In this document: positions 8,979 to 17,603 of the stretch, piece after piece
Position numbering within the stretch: the first letter of the stretch is position 1
Layout of the letters: the number at the start of each line of letters is the position of its first letter
DNA from: Xanthomonas sp. 10-10
GTDB taxonomy: Bacteria > Pseudomonadota > Gammaproteobacteria > Xanthomonadales > Xanthomonadaceae
Assembly: GCF_040182365.1 (NCBI RefSeq)
Contig: NZ_CP144460.1
Coordinates: 2,294,001-2,358,000 of the forward strand
DNA: 64,000 nucleotides
Direction: 5' to 3'
Program-made: the position numbers and the translations under genes
The notes under the pieces: model-generated
Database searches by the model: none
The model's input: only the letters and a program-made list of their open reading frames with translations
What the model was told of the DNA's origin: nothing

Positions 8979-9085
8979 TCCAGTCGATTAAAGTGGTTAG
9001 GGGTAAAGGGGAGGGAGGTAATTAAGCACGCCGCCCTGACAGGCCTGTACAAAATTTATGTGATAGCGGTCCTGAATCGACTTCG

Positions 9086-9307
9086 TCAGGCTGAGTTCTT
9101 CTCCTCGGCAACGCCGAGCCAATCGAACTTCTTGCGCCACGCATAGAACGTGGCCTGGCTGATGCCCATCTTGCGGCAGACTGTCGTGCCGGTCTCGGCC
9201 TGTTTCAGGGCGAATGCGATTTGCTCTTCGGTGAACTTCGACTTCTCATAGCGACGGGCCTCCTTGGGTCTGAGTGTCGCCGAATTTTCTAGGTCCGGCT
9301 GGTCCAA
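9086..9307 (-). pseudogene. Truncated IS3-family orfA remnant
   Basis: The minus-strand frame encodes YEKSKFTEEQIAFALKQAE, then TGTTVCRKMGISQATFYAWR, an HTH of the IS3 OrfA type. Relative to intact relatives the helix junction seems to lack a few residues before CRKMG. After KKFDWLGVAEE the sequence diverges and stops, so the leucine-zipper part and all of orfB are missing. The region upstream on the minus strand (CCAGCCGGACCTAGAAAATT, near 9285-9304) may be the old element terminus. It is a different element from the one at 7103-8302. Confidence 0.75.
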
Positions 9308-9322
9308 GTTATAGGGAGGAGG

Positions 9323-9460
9323 TCACAAGGCCTCATGCATCAGGTGCAGATAGCGCAATCGCTCGCCATCGTCCAGAAAGCATGGCAAGCGTTGTTCCCG
9401 GGTTGCACAATCTGCTGCGGGACACCGGCGAGTTCAATGCGTGCAAATCTGGCCGTCGCA
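9323..9460 (-). pseudogene. Decayed REP-associated tyrosine transposase (RAYT, Y1_Tnp) N-terminal fragment
   Basis: On the minus strand one frame reads ARIELAGVPQQIVQPGNN, and the neighbouring frame continues RLPCFLDDGERLRYLHLMHEAL before a TGA at 9323-9325. Together they match the N-terminus of REP-associated transposases (R-x-D/E-L-x-G-x-P-Q-H-V-x-Q-R-G-N-N-R-x-x-C-F). The join needs one extra C in the AACAACG tract, so a single-base deletion and a later truncation have killed it. The catalytic HUH motif would lie further on and is absent. Confidence 0.6.
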
Positions 9461-9540
9461 CAAGACTCGCAACCAGACATCGGTGCTAATATGCAGGGAA
9501 CCTTGCAATAGCTGACGCCGTAGACTGCAATTTGCGGAGG

Positions 9541-9581
9541 AAGTGAATCTGACCCCCGTTAGCGGCTACCCCCGTTAGCGG
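9541..9581 (+). repeat. REP-like GAATCTGACCCC motif with a 14-bp direct repeat
   Basis: AAGTGAATCTGACCCC at 9541 repeats the motif at 8325. ACCCCCGTTAGCGG occurs twice, at 9552-9565 and 9568-9581. These small repeats mark the junction between the transposase debris and the next toxin tail. Confidence 0.5.
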
Positions 9582-9606
9582 TTTAACCCGGCCGCTACTC
9601 AGGGCG

Positions 9607-9723
9607 GGGGACGTCGATACTCCAGAATACAAAATAGCTGTCACTCAAGCGCTTAAGAGGATTAAAGTAGAAGCTCTAACAAGGGGTAGTGAGGTTGAAA
9701 TGGTTGACAGGAGGGTGATATGA
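9607..9723 (+). pseudogene. Second displaced toxin C-terminal tail
   Basis: A frame with no credible start reads GDVDTPEYKIAVTQALKRI and then EALTRGSEVEMVDRRVI before TGA 9721-9723. The stop overlaps the ATG of the following Imm11-like gene (ATATGA). Four-base coupling of a truncated C-terminal tail with an immunity gene is what a recombined cdiA-CT/cdiI cassette would leave. The tail is about 38 residues, too short to identify the toxin activity. Confidence 0.55.
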
Positions 9724-10316
9724 AATATTATCTGATGTGGCAGGATGTGGAAATAAAAGGTAAATGGATTCTTGGTGATATCGGTTATGTAAATAACTGG
9801 AACTTTATTGACCCGTCTGTCAATTTCATGGAGCCAGGTGGTTATTCATCGAAAGTGAGGTTTGATGGGGCTGAAGTTGATTATTCATTGGCTGGATACG
9901 CAAGTGTCCCTGTTTTAAGTGAAAAGGCTGTTATTTCATTGATGGGGTTATCAGAAATTGATGAGCCATACCGAAATGTTGTCTTTGCGCCATTGGACAT
10001 TGAAAAAAAGGTATTAAAGCAAAATTATTTTGCGATGATAATCGAAACGCAAATCGATTGCGTGGATGAAGAAAATTCTGAGTTCTCATTTTTTGATAAA
10101 AATGATCCAGTCCGTCCAGAGCTGGCAGGGGCATATCGAAATTTCTTTAATCTTGTTATAGATACATCTAAGGTGGGTGGTAGGCACATATTTAGACTGA
10201 AGAAATACTTGGGGGCACTAATCGTTAGTCAGGAAGTAAAGCGGCGATTTGAGAGTGCCAGGGTAACGGGCGTGGCTTTTGATTTATTGAATGGCTCAAA
10301 AAAAGTTGTTGCTTAA
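9720..10316 (+). CDS. Imm11-like (DUF1629) orphan immunity protein
   Basis: The 198-residue product begins at ATG 9720, overlapping the toxin-tail stop, with AGGAGGGTG as ribosome-binding site. It opens MKYYLMWQDVEIKGKWILGD. Near the C-terminus it carries HIFRLKKYLGALIVSQEVK followed by VTGVAFDLL, the pattern I associate with the Imm11/DUF1629 immunity family (the 'IFRLK...LIVS...GV.F' end). There is no signal peptide and no membrane helix. It is AT-rich and intact, unlike its toxin partner, which is expected if cells keep immunity against neighbours' toxins after losing the toxin. Family assignment is by eye. Confidence 0.7.
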   Translation: MKYYLMWQDVEIKGKWILGDIGYVNNWNFIDPSVNFMEPGGYSSKVRFDGAEVDYSLAGYASVPVLSEKAVISLMGLSEIDEPYRNVVFAPLDIEKKVLKQNYFAMIIETQIDCVDEENSEFSFFDKNDPVRPELAGAYRNFFNLVIDTSKVGGRHIFRLKKYLGALIVSQEVKRRFESARVTGVAFDLLNGSKKVVA

Positions 10317-10373
10317 ATGAAATTAGGATGTATCGTCATGGGTGAACTCCTTCGCTATGCTAAATTTGGATAG
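10317..10373 (+). other. Short open stretch between immunity genes, possibly a third toxin tail
   Basis: Directly after the Imm11-like gene an 18-codon frame ends VMGELLRYAKFG with TAG at 10371. It precedes the AGGAGGGGAG site of the next small gene. It could be the last residues of another displaced toxin tip or chance; nothing beyond position supports it. Confidence 0.2.
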
Positions 10374-10400
10374 TAGAGATTTAAATTTTTAGGAGGGGAG

Positions 10401-10853
10401 GTGGTGGATAGGAAATACGAATTTATACTTTCGTTCGGAACTCCTGGAGTGCGTTCTGTGTGCACCGACGATCCAGCATGGGATAGAGTTGTTGCAGGTG
10501 TTGATTCAGTTTTTACGGGAGGTGGACGTGCTTCCCTGAATGTTCATGCATCAGTTGGGCCGATCCGCGCTGTAATTATGGAGGGCGTCAAGGGGGTTTA
10601 TCGATTGTTGCTAAGAGTTAATTCGGATGACCCGAGGTTCGAGATTTTGAAGTGGTGGGATGAAAGCGGAAGTAATTTTGAAAATGATCCTGTTAGCTAC
10701 CTCGATCAAAAATGGGATCCAAGAGGTTGGATGGTTGATACTGAAATTGCGAAAAAGTTAATGAGAGATTTTTTCGAAAAAGGCAATATAGATAATATTT
10801 TAAATTTTAAATCTGCATGGGATGTTGATTTTTCTTTTAAGAACCAGGTTTAA
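10401..10853 (+). CDS. Unrecognised small protein, candidate orphan immunity gene
   Basis: This gene starts at GTG 10401 or GTG 10404 (the latter is 7 bases from the AGGAGGGG site and better spaced) and encodes about 150 residues. It has no signal peptide or membrane segment. Recognisable features are an acidic character, FEILKWWDESGSNF, and a C-terminal WDPRGWMVDTEIAKKLMRDFF helix that resembles small uncharacterised proteins often placed beside polymorphic toxins. AT-rich composition and its place at the end of the orphan cassette row suggest an immunity function, but I cannot name a family. Confidence 0.55.
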   Translation: MVDRKYEFILSFGTPGVRSVCTDDPAWDRVVAGVDSVFTGGGRASLNVHASVGPIRAVIMEGVKGVYRLLLRVNSDDPRFEILKWWDESGSNFENDPVSYLDQKWDPRGWMVDTEIAKKLMRDFFEKGNIDNILNFKSAWDVDFSFKNQV

Positions 10854-11053
10854 GTGAAATTTTACTAAAAGCCTCGTAAGCTTTCCGTAGTGATACACCA
10901 AGGGTTTGCTGAAGAATTCGTCAAGTTCGATTGATGGGCCTACCTGCCGGTTTCCTCACACCCTTAGTGGATTGACTGAACTCGGTCCGTTCATCCGCGT
11001 AGTCGCGGCTTGCACAGATGCTCTGCCACGCTACTGAGCACCGACAAGACTTC

Positions 11054-11563
11054 ATGGCAGTTATGACGCAAGGTATTTCAAGAAAGTCGCAATGGTTCGG
11101 CCTCTTCGGCTGGTTGGCGCTGTGCTATGCGGTCGCTGGGCTTGGTGCGATGGCATCCATCCAGGCGGCCGGCTTCTATGCAGAACTTGCGCGGCCGGCG
11201 TGGGCGCCGCCGGGCTGGTTGTTCGGACCGGTGTGGACAGTGTTGTACGGAATGATGGCGGTGTCGGTCTGGTTGGTGTGGCGGCGCGGCAGCCGGGCGG
11301 GAACGCGTCCGGCGCTGGGCCTGTTCGTGCTGCAGCTGACGCTCAATGGTTTGTGGAGCTGGCTGTTCTTTGCGTGGCATCTGGGGGCTTGGGCATTCGC
11401 GGATATCGTGGCGCTGTGGCTGGTGCTGGCCGGAACGATTGCCGTGTTCTCGAAGCGGCGGGCGCTGGCGGCGTGGTTATTGGTGCCGTATCTGGCGTGG
11501 GTGAGCTTCGCGGCGGCGCTCAACTTTTCGGTCTGGCAACTCAATCCCCAGGTACTCGGCTGA
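11054..11563 (+). CDS. tspO: TspO/MBR (CrtK) family membrane protein
   Basis: About 170 residues with five predicted hydrophobic helices. Typical TspO signatures are WFGLFGWLALCYAVAGLGA at the first helix, FYAELARPAWAPPGWLFGPV (the W-x-P-P motif before helix 2), LNGLWSWLFF, and the final NFSVWQLNP. TspO proteins bind tetrapyrroles such as protoporphyrin and affect stress responses in bacteria. ATG 11054 or 11063 is preferred to ATG 11018 because the earlier stretch (CHATEHRQDF) is not family-like. It stands alone between the toxin island and the thr leader and may mark the edge of the island. Confidence 0.88.
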   Translation: MAVMTQGISRKSQWFGLFGWLALCYAVAGLGAMASIQAAGFYAELARPAWAPPGWLFGPVWTVLYGMMAVSVWLVWRRGSRAGTRPALGLFVLQLTLNGLWSWLFFAWHLGAWAFADIVALWLVLAGTIAVFSKRRALAAWLLVPYLAWVSFAAALNFSVWQLNPQVLG

Positions 11564-11929
11564 TCTCCGCTGCTGATCTTGGTGGCACGTACTCACCGGC
11601 GCGGCAATAGCGACGATCTGTTGCTTGGTGCGAAGTGGCCTGTTGCTTGCTGCGAACTGATGCGGGCAGCGAAGCGACACCTCGCCCGCAAGCGGTCTAG
11701 TCAGTTGTATCGCGTCATATGAGCGCATGACACTACCAATCGAGGTTCGAAACCTGCGCAGGGCGGCTCTCCAAAGTGGTTCCAAAAGTTTCCATGGCAA
11801 TCAATTGCTTGCGCGCGCGATGCTTAAATCCCTGAGCAGCAAGGTTTTCTGTTTCGCGCCCCGAGCGCGTGCGCCTGCCCATTCACGCAATGCTTGACAG
11901 GCCTCGGCCCTGTGATGTCTTTTGCATGC
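11564..11929. other. Intergenic region upstream of the thr leader
   Basis: About 365 bases without a credible gene. TTGACA at 11894-11899 is a good -35; only a weak -10 (around 11918-11923) follows, placing a start of transcription next to the leader ATG at 11930. The leader message could therefore be nearly leaderless. Nothing else was recognised. Confidence 0.4.
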
Positions 11930-12061
11930 ATGGATAACGCCTCCGCCACCGTTTCGCTTCTCTGCCAGCCGCGACTGCGGCCGGGTGCGGGCGTGGCCGG
12001 CATTACCACCACCATTACCACCGTCACCATTCGCCCGGTGCGGCCCGTCGTCTTCGCGTAA
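11930..12061 (+). CDS. thrL: Threonine operon leader peptide
   Basis: ATG 11930 opens a 43-residue frame ending TAA 12059-12061. Its codons 25-34 read Ile-Thr-Thr-Thr-Ile-Thr-Thr-Val-Thr-Ile (12002-12031), with six ACC and three ATT codons clustered. This is the classic layout of an attenuation leader: ribosome stalling on scarce threonyl- or isoleucyl-tRNA should alter folding of the downstream RNA. A GC-rich terminator-like hairpin follows 15 bases after the stop and thrA starts at 12155. The peptide resembles the enterobacterial thrL in logic rather than in sequence. Confidence 0.85.
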   Translation: MDNASATVSLLCQPRLRPGAGVAGITTTITTVTIRPVRPVVFA

Positions 12062-12076
12062 CTTCCGAAAACAACG

Positions 12077-12110
12077 GCCCCGCACCCGGATCAGGATGCG
12101 GGGGCTTTCC
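12077..12110 (+). terminator. Putative attenuator hairpin of the thr operon
   Basis: GCCCCGCA (12077-12084) pairs with TGCGGGGGC (12097-12105), with one bulged G and a loop around CCCGGATCAGGA, followed by TTTCCTCC. The uridine tract is short. Its place between the Thr-rich leader and thrA supports a role as attenuator. Confidence 0.65.
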
Positions 12111-12154
12111 TCCCTCATCTGATGCGGACGGGGCCTCCCTAACGAGGTCTGTCG

Positions 12155-14662
12155 ATGTCATCGTCTGTCGTTTCGCTCGAACCCGCTGCTGTTGCCGCAT
12201 CGTCCGCACGCACCGTCGTGCATAAATTCGGCGGCACCTCGGTGGCCGATGCCGAGCGCTACCGGCACGTGGCGCAGCTGTTGCTGGCACGCGACGAGTC
12301 GGTGCAGGTCACCGTGGTCTCGGCGATGAAGGGGGTGACCGATGCCTTGATCGAACTGGCCGAGCTGGCCGCGCAGAACCGCCCGGAGTGGCGCGAGCGC
12401 TGGCATGAGACGCGCGCGCGTCATCGCGGTGCGGCGGTGGCCTTGCTTGGCGAACATTCGGGGCCGACGGTGGAGTGGCTGGACGAGCGCTTCGAGCACC
12501 TGTCGCAGATCCTCGGCGCATTGGCGGTGATCGGCGAGTTGCCGCGCGAGGTGCTCGACCGCGTGCAAGGCCTGGGCGAGGTGTATTCGGCGCAATTGCT
12601 GGGCGACCATTTCCGCGCGCTTGGCGAAGATTGCGCGGTGCTGGATGCGCGCGATGTGCTGGTGGTCAATCGCGGCGAACTCGGCGTGGATGTGGACTGG
12701 GACACCAGCGCGCAGCGCCTTGCAACCTGGCGCCAGGCGTATCCGCAGACGCGCGTGGTGGTCACCGGCTTCGTGGCGCGCGACCGCGCCGACCGCATCA
12801 CCACGCTGGGGCGCAACGGCAGCGATTATTCCGGCGCGATCTTCGCGGCCTTGTTCGATGCCGATGAGCTGCATATCTGGACCGACGTGGACGGCGTGCT
12901 CTCGGCCGACCCGCGCGTGGTGCCCGAAGCGGTGCAGCTGGAAACGCTGAGCTACGACGAAGCCTGCGAGCTGGCGTATTTCGGCGCCAAGGTGGTGCAT
13001 CCGCAGACCATGTCCCCGGCGATCGAACGCGGCCTGCCGATCATCATCCGCAACACCTTCCAGCCCGAACATCCGGGTACGCGCATCACTGCCAGCAGCG
13101 CGGTGAGCGGGCCGATCAAGGGGCTGACGCTCAGCCCCGACCTGGCCGTGCTGAATCTGGAAGGCACCGGCCTGATCGGCGTGCCGGGTACGGCCGAGCG
13201 CGTGTTCGCGGCGCTGCGCACGGCGCAGGTATCGGTGGTGATGATCTCGCAGGGCTCGTCGGAGCATTCGATCTGTTGCGTGGTCAAACAGCATGAGTCC
13301 GAGCGCGCGCGCAACGCCTTGTTGCAGGCGTTTGCGCATGAACTCACGGTTGGCCAGGTGCAGCGTGTGCAGCTGACCACCGGCATCAGCGTGCTGGCGG
13401 CAGTGGGCGATGGCATGGCCGGCCAGCCGGGCGTGGCGGCACGGTTGTTCGAGTCGCTGGGGCGTGCGCAGGTCAATATCCTGGCGATCGCGCAGGGCTC
13501 GTCCGAGCGCAACATCTCGGTGGCCATCGATGCGGCGCATGCTACCAAGGCCTTGCGCGCGGCGCATGCCGGCTTCTGGCTCTCGCCGCAGACCTTCTCG
13601 GTAGGCGTGATCGGGCCAGGCAACGTGGGCGCGGCCTTGCTGGACCAGTTGCGCATTGCGCAGCCGCAATTGCTGGGCAAGGCCAACCTGGATCTTCGCC
13701 TGCGCGCAGTGGTCTCGCGCGGCCGCATGTTGCTCGACGAGCGCGGCCTGGTCGGCAACTGGCGCGATGCCTTCGCCGCCGCAGCCACCGCGACCGATCT
13801 GGAACGTTTCACCACGCACCTGTTGTCCGCGCATCTGCCGCACACGGTGATCATCGATTGCAGCGGCAGCGCGGAAGTGGCCGACCGCTATGCGGACTGG
13901 TTGGCTGCCGGCATCCACGTGGTGACGCCGAACAAGCAGGCCGGCTCCGGCCCGTTGCAGCGGTATCAGGCGATCCGCGCGGCGGCCGATGCCAGCGGCG
14001 CGCGTTTCCGTTACGAGGCCACCGTGGGCGCGGGACTGCCGGTGATCACCACGCTGCGCGACCTGGTCGATACCGGCGATGCGGTGACCTCGATTGAAGG
14101 CATCTTCTCCGGCACATTGGCGTGGCTGTTCAACAAGTACGACGGCAGCGTGCCGTTCGCCGAGTTGGTGACGCAGGCGCGTGGCATGGGCTATACCGAG
14201 CCGGATCCGCGCGACGATCTGTCGGGTGTGGATGTGGCGCGCAAGCTGGTGATCCTGGCGCGCGAAGCAGGGCGTGCGATCAGCCTGGAAGACGTGCAGG
14301 TCGAAAGCCTGGTGCCCGAAGCATTACGCCAGGCCAGCGTGGAGGATTTCATGGCGCGCCTGCATGAAGTGGATGCCACGTTCGCGCAGCGCCTGGCCGA
14401 CGCGCGTGCGCGCGGCAACGTGCTGCGCTATGTCGCGCAGCTGCCGCCGGATCGCGCACCGAGCGTGGGACTGGTGGAACTGCCTGCCGATCATGCCTTC
14501 GCCAACCTGCGCCTGACCGATAACGTGGTGCAGTTCACTACGCGTCGCTACTGCGAGAACCCGTTGGTGGTGCAGGGCCCGGGCGCCGGGCCGGAAGTGA
14601 CCGCAGCAGGTGTGTTTGCCGACCTGCTGCGCGTGGCGGCCGGCGAGGGGGCGCGGTTGTGA
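12155..14662 (+). CDS. thrA: Bifunctional aspartokinase I / homoserine dehydrogenase I
   Basis: The 835-residue fusion catalyses the first and third steps from aspartate to threonine and methionine. The aspartokinase domain starts with [16 protein letters not shown] (residues ~21-36) and contains [19 protein letters not shown]. Two ACT-type regulatory repeats occupy about 320-470 ([17 protein letters not shown] and [16 protein letters not shown]). The NAD(P)-binding homoserine dehydrogenase part begins near residue 480 with [14 protein letters not shown] and includes [17 protein letters not shown] and [13 protein letters not shown]. Length matches E. coli ThrA. Feedback by threonine through the ACT domains is expected. 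It lies behind the attenuator and overlaps thrB by 4 bp. Confidence 0.97.
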   Translation: MSSSVVSLEPAAVAASSARTVVHKFGGTSVADAERYRHVAQLLLARDESVQVTVVSAMKGVTDALIELAELAAQNRPEWRERWHETRARHRGAAVALLGEHSGPTVEWLDERFEHLSQILGALAVIGELPREVLDRVQGLGEVYSAQLLGDHFRALGEDCAVLDARDVLVVNRGELGVDVDWDTSAQRLATWRQAYPQTRVVVTGFVARDRADRITTLGRNGSDYSGAIFAALFDADELHIWTDVDGVLSADPRVVPEAVQLETLSYDEACELAYFGAKVVHPQTMSPAIERGLPIIIRNTFQPEHPGTRITASSAVSGPIKGLTLSPDLAVLNLEGTGLIGVPGTAERVFAALRTAQVSVVMISQGSSEHSICCVVKQHESERARNALLQAFAHELTVGQVQRVQLTTGISVLAAVGDGMAGQPGVAARLFESLGRAQVNILAIAQGSSERNISVAIDAAHATKALRAAHAGFWLSPQTFSVGVIGPGNVGAALLDQLRIAQPQLLGKANLDLRLRAVVSRGRMLLDERGLVGNWRDAFAAAATATDLERFTTHLLSAHLPHTVIIDCSGSAEVADRYADWLAAGIHVVTPNKQAGSGPLQRYQAIRAAADASGARFRYEATVGAGLPVITTLRDLVDTGDAVTSIEGIFSGTLAWLFNKYDGSVPFAELVTQARGMGYTEPDPRDDLSGVDVARKLVILAREAGRAISLEDVQVESLVPEALRQASVEDFMARLHEVDATFAQRLADARARGNVLRYVAQLPPDRAPSVGLVELPADHAFANLRLTDNVVQFTTRRYCENPLVVQGPGAGPEVTAAGVFADLLRVAAGEGARL

Positions 14663-15648
14663 GCCAGGCGGTGATCGGTCAATCGGCAGTCGCGCATGCG
14701 CAAGGCGCGTCGCGCGGCGCGCACGCTCTGCACCAGGCGCGCGCCTTCGCCCCGGCATCGGTTGCCAACGTGGCGGTGGGCTTTGACTTGTTGGGATATC
14801 CGGTCGATGGCGTGGGCGACACGGTGACCGTGCGTCGTGTCGATGCGCCAGTGGTACGCATCGCCGCCATTCGCGGCACAACCGTCGCGTTGCCGCTGGA
14901 TGCCGAGCGCAACACCGCCGGTGCGGCCTTGATGTCGCTGCGCGCTGCGTTGGATCTGCCATACGGTTTTGAGGTGGAGATCGACAAGGGCATTGCGCTG
15001 AGCTCGGGCATGGGGGGCTCGGCAGCCTCGTGTGTGGCTGCGCTGGTGGCGGCAAACGCGCTGCTGGATACGCCGCTGAGCAATGCGCAGCTGTATCAGC
15101 ATGCGCTCGATGGCGAAGCCGTCGCCAGCGGGAGCCGGCATGGCGACAATCTGGGGCCGCTGTTTTTAGGCGGTCTGGTGGTGTGCACGCTGGAGCGGTT
15201 GGTGCCGGTCGCAGTGCCGGCGGCCTGGCACAGCTTGCTGGTGCACCCGGACGCGGTGCTGGAAACCCGGCGCGCGCGCGAGGCCCTGGCCGGCGATTAC
15301 CAGTTGCGCGAGTTCGTCGCGCAGAGCACCAATCTTGCGTTGGTACTGGCGGGTTGCCATGCCGGCGATGCCGGGTTGGTGCGCGCGGGCCTGCGCGATG
15401 TGCTGGTGGAGCCACGCCGTGCGCCGTTGATCGCCGGCTTTGCAGCCGCCAAGCAGGCGGCGTTGGCGCATGACGCGATGGGTGCAAGCATTTCCGGTGC
15501 CGGCCCCAGCGTGTTTGCGTGGTTCGAAACGCGCGCCGCCGCGCACGCCGCCGCGCCTGCGGTACAGGCTGCCTTTGCCGCTGCCGGGTTCGATAGCCAG
15601 TTCTGGGTATCGCCGATCGCCAGCCCGGCCGCGCGGCTGATCGAATGA
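14659..15648 (+). CDS. thrB: Homoserine kinase (GHMP kinase family)
   Basis: The product (329 residues from GTG 14659, GTGA overlap with thrA) phosphorylates homoserine with ATP to O-phosphohomoserine. GHMP kinase motifs are clear: [19 protein letters not shown] near the N-terminus, the ATP-binding loop [19 protein letters not shown] at ~110-128, and the C-terminal [17 protein letters not shown]. The N-terminus is about 15 residues longer than in E. coli and low in complexity, so a later start is possible, though no ATG occurs before the conserved part. Confidence 0.95.
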   Translation: MSQAVIGQSAVAHAQGASRGAHALHQARAFAPASVANVAVGFDLLGYPVDGVGDTVTVRRVDAPVVRIAAIRGTTVALPLDAERNTAGAALMSLRAALDLPYGFEVEIDKGIALSSGMGGSAASCVAALVAANALLDTPLSNAQLYQHALDGEAVASGSRHGDNLGPLFLGGLVVCTLERLVPVAVPAAWHSLLVHPDAVLETRRAREALAGDYQLREFVAQSTNLALVLAGCHAGDAGLVRAGLRDVLVEPRRAPLIAGFAAAKQAALAHDAMGASISGAGPSVFAWFETRAAAHAAAPAVQAAFAAAGFDSQFWVSPIASPAARLIE

Positions 15649-15722
15649 CCCGGCATCTGCACCTCTCAGTTCGGAACGATGCAGCGTGCGGCGTGTGGGC
15701 CATGCAACACGCTGCACGTACC

Positions 15723-16037
15723 TCATTCCACGACGACCTCGCTGATCTGCATTACCGGACTCAGGTCGGTGTAGTTGGGGATGTCGCCCAGGATCTCCGC
15801 TGCGTGCGGGCCGAAGCTGCCGTTGAACGCTTCCACCGAGTCGCAAAAGATATGGCACATGCCGATGAAGGCCGGCGTGCTGCCGGGGTCGCCGCCACTG
15901 AGTCCCTTGTCCACCGTGTAACGCAGGCAGGCCGCGCCCATACGCGCGCTCACCAGCGGCATGTGCTGGTCGCGGTAGTAAGTGTGGTCGAAACGGGCAC
16001 CGTCGCGGTAGGGGTACATCACGCTAACCTTGATCAT
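15723..16037 (-). CDS. EthD-family small protein
   Basis: This 104-residue protein starts MIKVSVMYPYRDGARFDHTY and has YRDQHMPLVSARMG, the EthD/dimeric alpha-beta barrel pattern (F-D-x-x-Y-Y-x-x-x-H-x-P-L). A VEAFNGSFGPHAAEILGDIP segment and a C-terminal ISEVVVE strand complete the fold. EthD proteins are small, cytoplasmic and dimeric; substrates are mostly unknown. The gene is on the opposite strand between thrB and thrC, so it splits the threonine locus and is convergent with thrB. Confidence 0.85.
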   Translation of the reverse strand: MIKVSVMYPYRDGARFDHTYYRDQHMPLVSARMGAACLRYTVDKGLSGGDPGSTPAFIGMCHIFCDSVEAFNGSFGPHAAEILGDIPNYTDLSPVMQISEVVVE

Positions 16038-16195
16038 CTGCCGACTCCACGGAAAGGTGCGCGCAGCATAGCGCCGTGCCAGTCGGTGCAGGGGACCATC
16101 CGGCGGAACGCAGCGACTGTGCCAACCATGTCCATTCCTTCGCCCATTTCATTGCCGGGTAACGCCCGGTCCTGTCTTTGCCTGGAGTCACGTTG

Positions 16196-17500
16196 ATGTT
16201 CATCTCCACCCGTGGCGGCGCACCCGCCGCAAGCCTGAGTCAGGCGATTGCCGCCGGCCTGGCCCCCGATGGCGGACTGTATGTGCCGCAGGCCTTGCCG
16301 CCGGCGCGCATGCTGGCCGCCGGTGCCGATCTGGCTGCGACCGCCGCCACGTTGCTGCAGCCGTTTTTCGAAGGCGATGCGTTGGCACCCGAGTTGCCGG
16401 CCATTTGCGCCGAAGCGTTCGATTTCCCCGCGCCGCTGGCGCCGCTGGCCACGCCCGGCGACTACGCGCTGGAGCTGTTTCATGGCCCCACTGCCGCATT
16501 CAAGGATTTCGGTGCGCGCTTCCTGGCGGCCTGCCTGACCCGCCTGCGCCGGGCCGAAGACCGCCCGCTCACCATCCTGGTCGCCACCTCCGGCGATACC
16601 GGCGCTGCGGTGGCGGCGGCGTTCCATCGCCAGCCCGGCCTGCGCGTGGTGGTGCTGTATCCGGATGGCCGCGTGTCGCCGCGGCAGGCGCATCAGCTGG
16701 GCTGCTTTGGCGACAACATCCAGGCCCTGCGCGTGGCCGGCTCGTTCGACGATTGCCAGGCGATGGTCAAGCAGGCCCTGAACGATGCGCCGCTGCAGGC
16801 GCAGCTGCCGCTGAGCTCGGCCAACAGCATCAGCCTGGGCCGGCTGCTGCCGCAGATGAGCTATTACGCGCACGCGGGCCTGCAGCACCAGGCCGCCACC
16901 GGCAGTGTGCTGAATCTGGTGGTGCCTACCGGCAATCTGGGCAACGGGCTGGCGGCGATCCTGGCGCGTGCGCTCGGGGTGCCGTTGGGCAAGATCGCGC
17001 TGGCGTCCAATGCCAACCACGTGTTGCCCGATTACTTCGCCGGCGACGATTACGCGCCGCAGCCCAGCGTGGCGACCCTGGCCAATGCTATGGACGTGGG
17101 CGCACCGAGCAATTTCGAGCGGCTGCGCTGGTTGTACCAAGGCGACGATGCGGCGTTGCGCGAGGCGTTCCGGGCGTTGTCGGTTGACGATGCGGCCATC
17201 AGCCACACCATCCGGCAGCGGTATGCGCGCTACGGCGAGGTGCATTGCCCGCACACCGCCACCGCAGTGCATGTGCTGGAGCAACTGCGTGCCGAAGGTG
17301 CCGAGGGCGTCACCGGGGACTGGGCCGTGGCGGCCACTGCGCACCCGGCCAAGTTCGAGGGCGTGGTGGAGCCGTTGATCGGCCGGGCGGTCGATGTGCC
17401 GCCGGCGCTGGCAGCGTTGTTGCAGCGTCCCGCACATGCCGAAGCGCTGGCGCCGGACTACGCGGCATTCCGGCGGCGTCTGCTTGCGGATGCGGCCTGA
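16196..17500 (+). CDS. thrC: Threonine synthase
   Basis: This PLP enzyme converts O-phosphohomoserine to threonine, the last step of the pathway. ATG 16196 (MFISTRGGAPAASLSQAI) with GGAG at 16183-16186 is preferred over an upstream TTG. The PLP lysine is K103 in FHGPTAAFKDFGARFLA; SGDTGAAVAAAFHRQPG and VVPTGNLGNGLAAILARALG are the cofactor phosphate and substrate loops. Length is 434 residues, typical of the proteobacterial class. It lies 158 bp from the start of the antisense EthD gene, so thrC probably has its own promoter as well as any read-through from thrAB. A small CCGGG/CCCGG hairpin (16155-16169) precedes the ribosome-binding site. Confidence 0.95.
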   Translation: MFISTRGGAPAASLSQAIAAGLAPDGGLYVPQALPPARMLAAGADLAATAATLLQPFFEGDALAPELPAICAEAFDFPAPLAPLATPGDYALELFHGPTAAFKDFGARFLAACLTRLRRAEDRPLTILVATSGDTGAAVAAAFHRQPGLRVVVLYPDGRVSPRQAHQLGCFGDNIQALRVAGSFDDCQAMVKQALNDAPLQAQLPLSSANSISLGRLLPQMSYYAHAGLQHQAATGSVLNLVVPTGNLGNGLAAILARALGVPLGKIALASNANHVLPDYFAGDDYAPQPSVATLANAMDVGAPSNFERLRWLYQGDDAALREAFRALSVDDAAISHTIRQRYARYGEVHCPHTATAVHVLEQLRAEGAEGVTGDWAVAATAHPAKFEGVVEPLIGRAVDVPPALAALLQRPAHAEALAPDYAAFRRRLLADAA

Positions 17501-17603
17501 GCCAAACGCGTTCAGCCAGCCGGGGTTGGAAAGTGCCGCGCATGGGGCTATCTCTATCGGGGTGCGGCCCCGGCGTGGCGCCGCGTTCGATGTGGGTTGC
17601 TGC

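Noticed and set aside
9274-9489. 71-residue plus-strand frame
   Set aside because: It is the antisense of the RAYT remnant and has no ribosome-binding site or family resemblance.
12158-13918. 586-residue minus-strand frame opposite thrA
   Set aside because: Codon-bias shadow in high-GC DNA; the plus strand has a complete, motif-bearing thrA.
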